From contig JAZOMZ010000025.1 in the NCBI GenBank assembly GCA_045654205.1, positions 1-64,000 on the forward strand: 64,000 nucleotides of DNA. The letters run 5' to 3'. This DNA is from Enterocola sp045654205 (GTDB lineage: Bacteria > Bacteroidota > Bacteroidia > Bacteroidales > Paludibacteraceae). The position numbers were made by a program, and so were the translations under genes. This document shows, one piece after another, positions 28,906 through 37,566 of this stretch. The number at the start of each line of letters is the position of its first letter. Position 1 is the stretch's first letter. Under the pieces are notes generated by a model. The model made no database searches and had not been told where the DNA came from. It saw only the letters and a program-made list of their open reading frames with translations.

Positions 28906-29598
28906 TTATTCAGCTGATTTAGGGTCTACTTTTACACCCTTGCTCATTGTGCTTGAAAGATAAATGCTCTTAATATAAACACCTTTAGCCGCTGTTGGTT
29001 TAAGTTTAATCAAAGTGCTGATAAATTCTTTCGCATTTTCTGCGATTTTTTCTGCATCGAAAGAAACTTTTGCGATAGCAGCGTGAACGATACCAGTTTT
29101 GTCAACTTTGAAGTCGATTTTACCTTGTTTTACTTCTTTAACAGCTTTACCTATTTCGTTGGTTACAGTACCGCTTTTAGGGTTAGGCATTAAACCACGA
29201 GGACCTAAAACGCGACCTAGAGCACCAAGTTTACCCATAATTGAAGGCATAGTAATGATGATATCAATATCAGTCCAACCGCCTTTAATTTTTTCGATAA
29301 ATTCATCAAGACCAACATAATCAGCACCAGCAGCTTTTGCTTCTGCTTCTTTGTCGGGAGTACATAGGGCCAATACGCGAACCTCTTTACCTGTACCATT
29401 TGGAAGTGAAACTACGCCACGTACCATTTGGTTAGATTTACGAGGGTCTACACCTAAACGAACGTCGATATCGACTGATGCGTCAAATTTAGTAAATGTA
29501 ATATCTTTTACTAATTGAGCTGCTTCTGCAAGAGAGTAGCTTTTACCTACTTCAATTTTCTCAGCAGCTAACTTTTGATTTTTTGTCAGTTTACTCAT
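28906..29598 (-). CDS. rplA: 50S ribosomal protein L1
   Basis: The 230-residue L1 binds the mobile L1 stalk of 23S rRNA. The family signature IMGKLGALGRVLGPRGLMP and the MVRGVVSLPNGTGK segment are present. It follows rplK by 18 bp. Confidence 0.97.
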   Translation of the reverse strand: MSKLTKNQKLAAEKIEVGKSYSLAEAAQLVKDITFTKFDASVDIDVRLGVDPRKSNQMVRGVVSLPNGTGKEVRVLALCTPDKEAEAKAAGADYVGLDEFIEKIKGGWTDIDIIITMPSIMGKLGALGRVLGPRGLMPNPKSGTVTNEIGKAVKEVKQGKIDFKVDKTGIVHAAIAKVSFDAEKIAENAKEFISTLIKLKPTAAKGVYIKSIYLSSTMSKGVKVDPKSAE

Positions 29599-29616
29599 GT
29601 TTAAAAAATTGAAGGG

Positions 29617-30060
29617 TTAATTACTTTCTGGAAATTCTCCTTTAACTGAGATACCCATACTTCTTGCGGTACCAGCTACCATACGCATTGCTGAATCAAT
29701 AGTGAAACAGTTTAAATCTGCCATTTTATCAGTCGCAATAGCTTTAACTTGTTCCCAAGTTACTTCAGCTATTTTCTTTCTGTTAGGCTGAGCAGAACCA
29801 CTTTTTTGTTTTGTAACTTCAAGTAGTTGGATAGCCACAGGAGGAGTTTTGATGATAAAATCGAAAGATTTATCAGTGTAATAGGTAATGACCACAGGCA
29901 AGATTTTTCCTGCTTTGTCTTGGGTTCTGGCATTAAATTGTTTGCAAAACTCCATAATATTGATACCCTTGGAACCCAAGGCAGGACCAATTGGAGGAGA
30001 TGGATTTGCAGCACCACCTTTTACTTGCAATTTGATTTGGCCAGCAATTTCTTTTGCCAT
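29617..30060 (-). CDS. rplK: 50S ribosomal protein L11
   Basis: The 147-residue L11 has the proline-rich N-terminal thiostrepton region (GGAANPSPPIGPALGSKGIN) and the C-terminal rRNA-binding domain with the RMVAGTARSMGI signature. It forms the base of the GTPase-associated centre. It lies 63 bp after nusG. Confidence 0.97.
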   Translation of the reverse strand: MAKEIAGQIKLQVKGGAANPSPPIGPALGSKGINIMEFCKQFNARTQDKAGKILPVVITYYTDKSFDFIIKTPPVAIQLLEVTKQKSGSAQPNRKKIAEVTWEQVKAIATDKMADLNCFTIDSAMRMVAGTARSMGISVKGEFPESN

Positions 30061-30123
30061 GTTATCAAATACTTTTATAGTTAATAAAATATAATGAAAA
30101 TCGGACTAGGAAAGCGTAACCAT

Positions 30124-30678
30124 TTACTGTCCTTTTTCAACTTGCATAAAGCTTAGTTCTAGCGGAGTTTTACGTCCGAAGATCATGACCATAACCTTTA
30201 ACTTCTTTCTTTCGTTATTAACTTCTTCAATAGTACCTTTGAAGTCGTTAAATGGTCCAGAGATTACTTTCACTTCTTCACCTACATAGAATGGAACGCT
30301 TAGTTCTTCTTCTTGTTCTTGTAGTTTGTCAACTGTACCTAAGATACGGTTAACTTCTGTTTGACGAAGTGGAACAATGTTTTTAGAATCGTTACCGCCT
30401 AAAAATCCGATGACATTTGGTACATTACGTAACTCGTGCATAATATCACCAGTAAGTACCATTTCTACTAAAACATAACCAGGAAGATAGCTTCTTTCTT
30501 TAACTATCTTCTTGTTGTTTCTCATTTGATAAACTTTTTCAGTTGGGATCAATACTTGAAACACACGTCCGTGATAAAGAGGGTTGTTTTTGATTTCAGC
30601 TTCAACATACTCTCTTACTTTATTTTCCTTACCGCTTACTGCTCTAAGGACATACCACTTTTTATTAGTTTCAGACAT
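30124..30678 (-). CDS. nusG: Transcription termination/antitermination protein NusG
   Basis: NusG contacts RNA polymerase through its NGN domain (about 5-110) and ribosomal S10 or Rho through its KOW domain (about 125-180; FYVGEEVKVISGPFNDFKG). The frame opens with TTG at 30684. The ATG at 30678 has a perfect AGGAGG (minus strand, 30687-30692) at 8-nt spacing, whereas the TTG would have only 2 nt, so the ATG is chosen. It is the second gene of the secE-nusG pair. Confidence 0.96.
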   Translation of the reverse strand: MSETNKKWYVLRAVSGKENKVREYVEAEIKNNPLYHGRVFQVLIPTEKVYQMRNNKKIVKERSYLPGYVLVEMVLTGDIMHELRNVPNVIGFLGGNDSKNIVPLRQTEVNRILGTVDKLQEQEEELSVPFYVGEEVKVISGPFNDFKGTIEEVNNERKKLKVMVMIFGRKTPLELSFMQVEKGQ

Positions 30679-30686
30679 ATACAATC

Positions 30687-30692
30687 CCTCCT
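30687..30692 (-). promoter_or_regulatory. Strong Shine-Dalgarno sequence of nusG
   Basis: AGGAGG lies 8 nt before the nusG ATG. Bacteroidota genes usually lack such motifs, so a full consensus here is unusual and decides the start codon. Confidence 0.7.
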
Positions 30693-30693
30693 A

Positions 30694-30882
30694 TTAGCCT
30701 ATCAAATTATAAATAAATGTCATAATCTCTTCAAAGCCAAGGTCAATTAACCAAATAATGAGTGACATTATGATGGAAGCAGTTAACACAATGACAGCAC
30801 TATTGCTTAATTCCTTTGCAGTAGGCCAAGAAACTTTATGTATAAGTTCGTTGTAAGAATTTTTTATATAATCAAACTTCAT
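30694..30882 (-). CDS. secE: Preprotein translocase subunit SecE
   Basis: The 62-residue single-span SecE clamps SecY in the translocon. The HKVSWPTAKEL motif before the membrane helix (about 30-52) is the family hallmark. The open frame extends 18 codons upstream into the tRNA-Trp gene, so the start is the ATG at 30882 (MKFDYIKN). Confidence 0.93.
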   Translation of the reverse strand: MKFDYIKNSYNELIHKVSWPTAKELSNSAVIVLTASIIMSLIIWLIDLGFEEIMTFIYNLIG

Positions 30883-30906
30883 AGTTTGTTCGTTTTTTTT
30901 TGTTAG

Positions 30907-30979
30907 CACGGGTCGAGAGGCTCGAACTCCCGACACCTGGTTTTGGAGACCAGTGCTCTACCAACTGAGCTAGACCCGT
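30907..30979 (-). tRNA. tRNA-Trp (anticodon CCA)
   Basis: A 73-nt cloverleaf has acceptor stem ACGGGTC/GACCCGT, anticodon loop CTCCAAA and discriminator G; CCA is not encoded. It lies between tuf and secE in the same transcription direction. Confidence 0.96.
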
Positions 30980-30984
30980 AAGGT

Positions 30985-31035
30985 GGGTCAAAAACTTGAC
31001 CCGTAAACAAAGGTTCACCGCAAGGTGAACCTTTG
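30985..31035 (-). other. Tandem hairpins between tuf and tRNA-Trp
   Basis: Two inverted repeats lie back to back. One has 7 bp (30985-30991 with 30996-31002) and one has a perfect 12 bp (31008-31019 with 31024-31035, 4-nt loop). On the minus strand only short T runs follow. They could be processing sites or a leaky terminator that separates the very abundant tuf message from secE-nusG. Confidence 0.55.
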
Positions 31036-31055
31036 GGAGTTATACTTAGTTAATA

Positions 31056-32243
31056 TTAATCTAAGATTTCAGTGATTTGACCAGAACCTACTGTACGACC
31101 ACCTTCACGGATAGCGAAACGTAGACCTACGTTGCAAGCTACTGGGTAGATTAGTTCTACAGAGATTTCTAAGTTGTCACCTGGCATAACCATTTCACGT
31201 CCTTCTGGAAGAGTGATTTCACCAGTTACGTCCAATGTACGGATGTAGAATTGAGGACGATATTTGTTGTGGAATGGAGTGTGACGACCACCTTCTTCTT
31301 TCTTCAAGATATAAACTGAAGCTTTGAAGTTTTTGTGAGGAGTTACTTGTCCTGGGTGAGCGATAACCATACCACGTTTGATTTCGTTTTTGTCGATACC
31401 ACGAAGTAATAGACCTACGTTATCACCAGCTTCACCTTGATCTAGAAGTTTACGGAACATTTCAACACCAGTAACAACTGATTTCATACCTTCAGCACCT
31501 AGACCGCTGATTTGTACTTCTTCACCAACTTTGATGATACCTGTTTCGATACGACCTGTAGCAACAGTACCACGACCAGTGATTGAGAATACGTCTTCGA
31601 TAGGCATTAGGAATGGTTTGTCGATGTCACGTGGAGGAAGTTGGATCCATGCGTCAACTGCAGCCATAAGTTCCATAACTTTGTCTTCCCATTGAGGTTC
31701 ACCGTTTAATGCACCTAGAGCAGAACCACGGATGATAGGAGTGTTGTCACCGTCGAATTCATAGAATGCAAGAAGTTCACGCATTTCCATTTCAACTAGT
31801 TCTAACATTTCTTCGTCATCAACCATGTCACATTTGTTCATGAATACAACTAGACGAGGAACGTTTACTTGGCGAGCAAGTAGGATGTGTTCACGTGTTT
31901 GAGGCATAGGACCGTCAGTAGCAGCTACTACGATGATAGCACCGTCCATTTGAGCAGCACCAGTTACCATGTTTTTAACGTAGTCGGCGTGTCCTGGACA
32001 GTCAACGTGTGCGTAGTGACGATTTTCTGTTTGATATTCAACGTGAGAAGTATTGATTGTGATACCACGTTCTTTTTCTTCTGGAGCGTTGTCGATTTGA
32101 TCGAATGATTTTAATTCAGAAAGACCTTTTTTTGCTAATACTGTTGTGATAGCAGCAGTTAAGGTAGTTTTACCGTGGTCAACGTGACCAATTGTACCAA
32201 TGTTTACGTGTGGTTTAGAACGGTCAAATTTTTCTTTTGCCAT
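31056..32243 (-). CDS. tuf: Elongation factor Tu
   Basis: The 395-residue EF-Tu has all G motifs: GHVDHGKTTLTAA (P-loop), RGITI (switch I), DCPGHADYVKNM, NKCDMVDD and the C-terminal beta-barrels ending in GSGQITEILD. It delivers aminoacyl-tRNA to the ribosome. It lies directly downstream of four tRNA genes and upstream of tRNA-Trp, secE and nusG. Confidence 0.98.
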   Translation of the reverse strand: MAKEKFDRSKPHVNIGTIGHVDHGKTTLTAAITTVLAKKGLSELKSFDQIDNAPEEKERGITINTSHVEYQTENRHYAHVDCPGHADYVKNMVTGAAQMDGAIIVVAATDGPMPQTREHILLARQVNVPRLVVFMNKCDMVDDEEMLELVEMEMRELLAFYEFDGDNTPIIRGSALGALNGEPQWEDKVMELMAAVDAWIQLPPRDIDKPFLMPIEDVFSITGRGTVATGRIETGIIKVGEEVQISGLGAEGMKSVVTGVEMFRKLLDQGEAGDNVGLLLRGIDKNEIKRGMVIAHPGQVTPHKNFKASVYILKKEEGGRHTPFHNKYRPQFYIRTLDVTGEITLPEGREMVMPGDNLEISVELIYPVACNVGLRFAIREGGRTVGSGQITEILD

Positions 32244-32297
32244 AATAATAAATTTTAATTGGATTATCTAATTTAATGTAATTTTAAAACAAGTAAG

Positions 32298-32370
<73 letters not shown>

Positions 32371-32379
32371 AAAAAAAAG

Positions 32380-32452
32380 AGCGGGAAACGGGGCTCAAAC
32401 CCGCGACCCTCAGCTTGGAAGGCTAATGCTCTATCAACTGAGCTATTCCCGC
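32380..32452 (-). tRNA. tRNA-Gly (anticodon TCC)
   Basis: A 73-nt cloverleaf has acceptor GCGGGAA/TTCCCGC and anticodon loop CTTCCAA; CCA is not encoded. Confidence 0.95.
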
Positions 32453-32489
32453 AATTTAGATAGCATTGCCATCTGTAAGTCAAAATTTG

Positions 32490-32572
32490 TGGGCAGTGAT
32501 GGATTCGAACCACCGAAGTCGAAAGACAGCTGAGTTACAGTCAGCCCCATTTGGCCACTCTGGTAACTGCCC
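32490..32572 (-). tRNA. tRNA-Tyr (anticodon GTA)
   Basis: An 83-nt class II tRNA with a long variable arm has acceptor GGGCAGT/ACTGCCC, anticodon loop CTGTAAC and discriminator A. Confidence 0.95.
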
Positions 32573-32603
32573 ATCATGTTTTGATTTCAATAAGAAAATA
32601 TTG

Positions 32604-32677
32604 AGCCTCTTGTCGGATTCGAACCAACGACCCCGAGATTACAAATCACGTGCTCTGGCCAACTGAGCTAAAGAGGC
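32604..32677 (-). tRNA. tRNA-Thr (anticodon TGT)
   Basis: A 74-nt cloverleaf has acceptor GCCTCTT/AAGAGGC and anticodon loop TTTGTAA. One T-T mismatch appears in the anticodon stem as drawn. It is the first tRNA of the Thr-Tyr-Gly-Thr-tuf transcript. Confidence 0.93.
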
Positions 32678-32687
32678 AGGGTTGTTA

Positions 32688-32739
32688 GTAAACCTTAGTT
32701 TACATCCGAATTGAAGTGGTGTGTTCTTCAATTCGGATG
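32688..32739 (-). other. Inverted repeats at the 5' end of the tRNA-tuf transcript
   Basis: A perfect 14-bp inverted repeat (32703-32716 with 32726-32739, 9-nt spacer) lies directly downstream of the tRNA-operon -7 box. A 6-bp one (32688-32693 with 32698-32703) is nested against it. The predicted transcript start near 32733 falls inside the larger repeat. It could form a 5' hairpin or act as an operator. Confidence 0.6.
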
Positions 32740-32747
32740 CAAATGTA
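32740..32747 (-). promoter_or_regulatory. Promoter of the tRNA(Thr-Tyr-Gly-Thr)-tuf operon
   Basis: The minus-strand -7 box TACATTTG lies with TTTG at 32767-32770, exactly 19 bp upstream. This is one of the best-matching promoters in the window, as expected for tRNA and tuf. Confidence 0.75.
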
Positions 32748-32798
32748 GGTACTTTTTTTGGATTGACAAAATTTTTAAATAAAAAAGTTGAGTTTTTT

Positions 32799-33092
32799 TT
32801 ATTGTTTTTTCTCTTTTGCTTTGATTAACTGCTTTTGAAGGGCTTCTGCACACTCGTCTGTTGATTGTTCAAAGGTGTCAGAAATCTTAGATGCGAATAA
32901 ATCTAGGTGTGGTGCGATTAGTTTAACATCCACTTCTTTGTTATCTGATGTTTCTGGTTTTACTACTTTTAATGTTACTTCTACTAGTTCAATACCTTCA
33001 TAAAAGCGTTCTAATTTGTTCATTTTTTTTGTTATGAACTCTTTTAGTTTAGCGGTAGCATCAAATTTGATTGCTTGAATCTTTACTTCCAT
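32799..33092 (-). CDS. hpf: Ribosome hibernation-promoting factor / RaiA family
   Basis: The 97-residue protein has the short HPF/YfiA fold with the pattern KIQAIKFDATAKLKEFITKKMNKL and a Lys-rich C-terminus (KQLIKAKEKKQ). It binds the 30S decoding region and silences or dimerises ribosomes in stationary phase. It follows xerC by 25 bp and precedes the tuf operon. Confidence 0.92.
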   Translation of the reverse strand: MEVKIQAIKFDATAKLKEFITKKMNKLERFYEGIELVEVTLKVVKPETSDNKEVDVKLIAPHLDLFASKISDTFEQSTDECAEALQKQLIKAKEKKQ

Positions 33093-33117
33093 AATCTTTC
33101 ACTTTAAAGGTTAATAA

Positions 33118-33990
33118 TTATTTTCTAGGATGAGCTTGCTTATAAGTTTTCTTGAGCTGCTCATATGACGTATGTGTATATATCTGTGTTGCGGCTAGGT
33201 TTGCGTGTCCTAGTAGCTCTTTTACTGCGCTTATTTCTGCTCCGTTGTTTAATAAACTGCTGGCAAAACTGTGTCTTATAACGTGTGGACTTTTCTTTTT
33301 TAGTGATGAAACTTCGCTCATACTGTTTTTTATAGTCCTATATATAAGGTTTGGATACGCTTGCTCTCCATTATCGGTTACTATTAAGTAAGGTGAGTCG
33401 AATATCTGATTTTTTATATCGATGTATTCTTCTACTTTTTCTTTTAGACCTCTACTAATAGGGATAACTCTTTCTTTATTTCCCTTTCCGAGTATACGCA
33501 AAGTTAATGAAAAAAAATTAAAATCGCTATCTTTTATACCAATTAATTCAGCCCTTCTTATACCAGTTTGATATAAAATTTCTAAAATTATGTTATTTCT
33601 CTTGTCTGCGAAGTAATTTTCTGTGTTTTTCTCTGTTTCTAATGCAGTTTCTAGTTCGCTTTCTTTGAAAAATACTGGTATTTTTTTTGGTGTTTTAAGT
33701 GATTGTAGTTTTAAGCAAGGATTTGATTTAATATAGTTGTTTTTTAAACCAAATTTAAATAATGACTTAAGAGCAGAGATTTTTCTGTTTACAGAACTAC
33801 TTTTGATATTGTCTTGTTTGAGCTGGATAATCCAATTCCTAATGTGTTTGAGTTCGGTTTGCTCAATTGTAAGTGAATAGGTTTCTGATAGGAAGTCTTG
33901 GAATTGGTTGATGTCATTTTGGTACGAAAAAACAGTACAAGAAGAATATTTCTTCTCGTACTGTATATGTTGTAGAAACGAATTTACCAT
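33118..33990 (-). CDS. Tyrosine recombinase XerC/XerD-like
   Basis: The 290-residue recombinase has an N-terminal SAM-like DNA-binding domain (about 1-85) and a C-terminal catalytic domain. Catalytic residues visible are Arg in GIRRAELIG, HxxR in HVIRHSFASSLL, His in LLGHANLAATQ and Tyr in QIYTH. Its setting between rpsU and hpf is the chromosomal XerC-like position in Bacteroidales rather than a mobile integrase, so a role in resolving chromosome dimers is inferred. Confidence 0.9.
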   Translation of the reverse strand: MVNSFLQHIQYEKKYSSCTVFSYQNDINQFQDFLSETYSLTIEQTELKHIRNWIIQLKQDNIKSSSVNRKISALKSLFKFGLKNNYIKSNPCLKLQSLKTPKKIPVFFKESELETALETEKNTENYFADKRNNIILEILYQTGIRRAELIGIKDSDFNFFSLTLRILGKGNKERVIPISRGLKEKVEEYIDIKNQIFDSPYLIVTDNGEQAYPNLIYRTIKNSMSEVSSLKKKSPHVIRHSFASSLLNNGAEISAVKELLGHANLAATQIYTHTSYEQLKKTYKQAHPRK

Positions 33991-34010
33991 ATTGCCTTAA
34001 CTTATTAAGA

Positions 34011-34018
34011 CAAATATA
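34011..34018 (-). promoter_or_regulatory. -7 box for xerC-hpf
   Basis: TATATTTG on the minus strand lies 20 bp before the xerC start. No convincing -33 element is seen. Confidence 0.45.
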
Positions 34019-34042
34019 GTAAAAAACTATTAAACGAAAAAA

Positions 34043-34234
34043 TTAATCTTCGTTTTGTTGTAGTTGTTGAACGTAAACAGCGTGCATTTTACGTTCGCGT
34101 TTCACTTCTGAAGGCTTGTTGAATGCTTGACGTCTTCTTAATTCTTTAACTACGCCAGTTTTTTCAAATTTCTTTTTGAATTTTTTCAAGGCTTTTTCAA
34201 TGTTTTCGCCTTCTTTTACAGGAACTACTATCAT
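34043..34234 (-). CDS. rpsU: 30S ribosomal protein S21
   Basis: The 63-residue basic protein matches S21 (VPVKEGENIEKALKKFKKKF, KELRRRQAFNKPSEVKRERK). It helps 30S bind mRNA near the anti-Shine-Dalgarno region. It has its own promoter 58 bp upstream. Confidence 0.96.
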   Translation of the reverse strand: MIVVPVKEGENIEKALKKFKKKFEKTGVVKELRRRQAFNKPSEVKRERKMHAVYVQQLQQNED

Positions 34235-34291
34235 ACCTTAATTTAGAATATATAATTGGTTAAACTTTTTTATGCTATTTTTTTGAGTGTG

Positions 34292-34299
34292 CAAAGTTA
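34292..34299 (-). promoter_or_regulatory. Promoter of rpsU
   Basis: The minus-strand -7 box TAACTTTG lies with TTTG at 34319-34322, 19 bp upstream. Confidence 0.7.
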
Positions 34300-34362
34300 C
34301 GCAATCAAATCTTATTAACAAATTTTTTCTGATATTTTTTTTGTTAAAAGATGGATAAATCA

Positions 34363-34370
34363 TAACTTTG
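34363..34370 (+). promoter_or_regulatory. Promoter of the aminopeptidase P operon
   Basis: TAACTTTG lies with TTTG at 34340-34343, 19 bp upstream. Only ten bases separate the box from the ATG at 34381, so the mRNA leader would be about 4 nt. Confidence 0.7.
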
Positions 34371-34380
34371 TGCTTCAGAT

Positions 34381-36111
34381 ATGTCTAAAAATAAGGAAAT
34401 TTTATTGCATTTAGAGCAATTAAGGGAATTTTTGAGGTCAGAAGGTTATACTGCGTGTATAATTCCACAGAATGACCCTCACATGAGTGAGTATGTGGCT
34501 GATTATTATAAAATTAGGGAGTTTTTCTCTGGTTTTAACGGCTCTGCAGGTACTTTGGTGGTGGGGATAGACTTTGCTATATTGTGGACAGATGGTAGGT
34601 ATTTCCTTCAGGCAGAGAGTCAATTGGAAAGCTCTAGCATAGAATTATATCGCTCTGGAGTGGAAAATGTTCCAACAATGGTAGAATTTTTAGAGAAAAA
34701 AGTGGGGATGGATGGTGTGGTTGTGGCAAATGCCAATGTTATTTCTGCTAATGATTGGGGTGAAATGAGTGAGAAATTTAATCTTTCTCATGATGATGAA
34801 TGGGAAAAGATATGGGGCAATAGACCAATATTAAAGAAATCTCATATTTGGAAGCTTGATTGGACAGAGAAAGAATATCCTTCCCTTGAGAAAATTGATA
34901 AGATAAGAAATTTAATGTCTGCGGAGAGTGTAGATTATTTTTTGGTTTCTACATTGGATGAATTTTCTTGGCTATTTAATTTGAGAGCAGAAGATATAGA
35001 TTTTACACCTGTTGTAAGAGGTTTTGCTATTATAGGTATCACAAAAGTGATGATTTTTGTTGATTCTGAGACTACTTTTGATATCGAAGGTGTGGAAATT
35101 TATCCTTATAATGATGTTTTTAGGGTATTGTCTTCGCTTAATGGCAAAATTTGGTTAGATAAAGAAAGAGTAAATGCTCTATTATATAATGTGTGTTGTG
35201 AGCATTTTGATGTATTTGCACAGGAGTCTCCTATTATTTTAATGAAAACAGTGAAAACTACTGCAGAGCTTGAGGGATTTAGACGTGCAAATATTAATGA
35301 TGGAATAGTATGGGTGCGTTTGATGATGTATTTGGAGGAAGCTTTAAGAGGAGATAGAATTACAGAACTTTCAGTAGGGGAGAAGATAAAACAATTAAAG
35401 TCTAGTTTTGATGATTTTATTAGTGAGAGTTTTGAGTCAGTAGTTGCTTATGGTTCTAATGCTGCGATAGTGCATTATGCTGCGAGTGAGGAGACGGATA
35501 GGGAAGTATTAGCCGAAGGCTTTTTATTAATAGATAGTGGTACACATTATATATACGGTACAACAGATATAACTCGTACATTGGTTTGTGGTGAGTTGAC
35601 AAGTGAAGAGAAAGTAAGGTTTACACAGGTGCTTAAGGGGATGATTGCTGTGGCGGTGGCGGAGTTTGATAAGGAAACTACTGGTGCTCAGATAGATGAA
35701 CTGGCCAGACAATTTCTTAAAAAGGATGATTGTGATTACAGACATGGTACGGGGCATGGAATTGGTTCTGTGATGTGTGTGCATGAGGATGGAGTGAAGT
35801 TCTCTCCAAAATTCCTTAAACCTATTGTTGCTGGTGCAGTCTGTTCTGATGAACCTGGTTTTTATAAAGATGGCGAGTATGGAATTAGGATAGAGAATAT
35901 GTTGTATTGTAAGCAGTTCTCTGATAATAAATTGGGATTTGAAACATTGACATTGGTTCCTATTGATTTAGATGCAATAGAGCAGGATCTGCTTACTGAA
36001 GAAGAAATAAAATGGATAAATAATTATCATAGAAATATAAAGCAAACTCTCAAAAGTTATCTTTCTGATAATGAGTATTTATGGTTGGAGAATAAGTATT
36101 ATGAAATTTAG
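34381..36111 (+). CDS. M24 family Xaa-Pro aminopeptidase
   Basis: The 576-residue enzyme has two creatinase-N-like domains (about 5-140 and 155-300) and a C-terminal pita-bread domain (about 305-560), the long eukaryote-like APP1 layout. Metal ligands are visible: Asp in LIDSGTHY, Asp in TTDITRTL, His in RHGTGHGIG, Glu in SDEPGFY and Glu in GIRIENML. It removes N-terminal residues preceding proline, most likely in the cytoplasm as no signal peptide is seen. It overlaps the next gene by 11 bp. Confidence 0.92.
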   Translation: MSKNKEILLHLEQLREFLRSEGYTACIIPQNDPHMSEYVADYYKIREFFSGFNGSAGTLVVGIDFAILWTDGRYFLQAESQLESSSIELYRSGVENVPTMVEFLEKKVGMDGVVVANANVISANDWGEMSEKFNLSHDDEWEKIWGNRPILKKSHIWKLDWTEKEYPSLEKIDKIRNLMSAESVDYFLVSTLDEFSWLFNLRAEDIDFTPVVRGFAIIGITKVMIFVDSETTFDIEGVEIYPYNDVFRVLSSLNGKIWLDKERVNALLYNVCCEHFDVFAQESPIILMKTVKTTAELEGFRRANINDGIVWVRLMMYLEEALRGDRITELSVGEKIKQLKSSFDDFISESFESVVAYGSNAAIVHYAASEETDREVLAEGFLLIDSGTHYIYGTTDITRTLVCGELTSEEKVRFTQVLKGMIAVAVAEFDKETTGAQIDELARQFLKKDDCDYRHGTGHGIGSVMCVHEDGVKFSPKFLKPIVAGAVCSDEPGFYKDGEYGIRIENMLYCKQFSDNKLGFETLTLVPIDLDAIEQDLLTEEEIKWINNYHRNIKQTLKSYLSDNEYLWLENKYYEI

Positions 36112-37561
36112 AAATTTAATATTATTATTGGCTTTAGTTTTAGGAGCGTTTAATTTAAATGCTTCTAGTTTAGATGTTCACAGTAAAATAAAGAATGTGA
36201 ATGTTGCTACATCTGAGTCTTCAAGTAAATATAAAATTAGTGTAAAGGCGAAACAATTGAAGTCTGACTCAATCTTTTTGGGCTATTATTATTGTGGAAA
36301 ACTTTATGTGCAAGATACATTAAGTTTAAATAAAAAAGGTTGCGGTATATTTACTGATACAGAGAAACTCAAAGAGGGTACCTATGTGATGTATTTTAAT
36401 GGTAGTAAGTACTTTGATATGCTAATAGGTGCAGATCAAGAGTTTACTGTGGAGATTGGTGATACTTTGTCTCTGCCAGAGTCTGTTAAGATTTCTGGGT
36501 CTACAGTGAGTGAAGACTTTCATAATTATTCGCTAAGTTTAAAATCTGCTCAGACCAAGTATAATAAATTGTCTGAGGAAATGAAAGAAACAAAAGATTC
36601 TGTTAGAAAAGAAAGTATTAAGCAAGAGGCTATAGAGCTTTCAAAAAATGTAAATGATTTTAGAGATGCTTTGATTAGTGCTCATGCTGGTGATATGTTG
36701 GGATTGTTTTTAAATGGTTTAAGAATTCCTGAATTTGTGCCAGATGAGTCAATGCCAGATTCTATAAAGCCTATGGCTAGATATTTATTTGAAAAGGAAC
36801 ATTATCTAGATAATTTGGATATAACAGATGCTAGAATCATTAGAACTCCATATATTATAAGTAGTTTGGATGGTTATCTAAATACAAAATTGTTTCAAGT
36901 AAGTGATTCTATAATACCTCCAGTAATAAAATTAGTAGAAAGAAGTAGGGCAAATGATGAGTGCTTCAAAGTGGTGTTGAACCATTGTATGAATTATGCT
37001 ATTAATAGCAAAACCATGGGTATGGAAAACTTAATGGTGGAACTGGGCCGTAGATATTATTTAAATGGCCTTACAGACTGGGCTGATTCTACATGGCTTA
37101 AAAATTTGGAAGAAGAAATATATAAAAATGAACGTTCTTTAGTGGGAATGACTGCTGAAAATATTCCACTTGCAGACATTGATAATAATTATAAGAGACT
37201 ATATGATATAGGTGGAACAAAAGTAACTATTCTATATTTTTATGAACCTTCTTGTGGGCATTGTAGAAAAACAATGCCAAAAGTGGGTGAGTTTGCAAAA
37301 AAATATGCAAATGATCCAAGAATAAAAGTAGTGGCAGTGTATATGCTTGAGGATAAAGAAGAGTGGACTAAGTTTATAGAAGAGGCAGATCTTTCTGCTC
37401 TTGTAAATGTGTGGGATCCTAATAGACTGTCTTATTATTGGTACTACTTTAATACATCAACTACACCTACTGTGTATGTAATGAATGAGGAACATAAGAT
37501 ATTTGCGAAGAAAATAGATGTAGATACACTATATCTGATTGCTGAAAACGAATTAAAATAA
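36101..37561 (+). CDS. Secreted thioredoxin-like protein (DUF4369/DUF5106 type)
   Basis: The 486-residue protein has a signal peptide (LILLLALVLGAFNLNAS) and an N-terminal beta-rich DUF4369-like region (about 35-130). A helical middle follows, then a C-terminal thioredoxin-like domain (about 350-486) with the redox motif SCGHCRKTMPKVG. Such proteins act in periplasmic thiol-disulfide exchange. An upstream in-frame ATG at 36071 lies deeper in the aminopeptidase gene; the start at 36101 gives the signal peptide and is chosen. Confidence 0.85.
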   Translation: MKFRNLILLLALVLGAFNLNASSLDVHSKIKNVNVATSESSSKYKISVKAKQLKSDSIFLGYYYCGKLYVQDTLSLNKKGCGIFTDTEKLKEGTYVMYFNGSKYFDMLIGADQEFTVEIGDTLSLPESVKISGSTVSEDFHNYSLSLKSAQTKYNKLSEEMKETKDSVRKESIKQEAIELSKNVNDFRDALISAHAGDMLGLFLNGLRIPEFVPDESMPDSIKPMARYLFEKEHYLDNLDITDARIIRTPYIISSLDGYLNTKLFQVSDSIIPPVIKLVERSRANDECFKVVLNHCMNYAINSKTMGMENLMVELGRRYYLNGLTDWADSTWLKNLEEEIYKNERSLVGMTAENIPLADIDNNYKRLYDIGGTKVTILYFYEPSCGHCRKTMPKVGEFAKKYANDPRIKVVAVYMLEDKEEWTKFIEEADLSALVNVWDPNRLSYYWYYFNTSTTPTVYVMNEEHKIFAKKIDVDTLYLIAENELK

Positions 37562-37566
37562 ATTAT

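Noticed and set aside
33118..33990. Phage or integrative-element integrase
   Set aside because: The tyrosine recombinase lies between rpsU and hpf, with no attachment repeats or mobile genes. Its length and motifs fit a XerC/D housekeeping enzyme.
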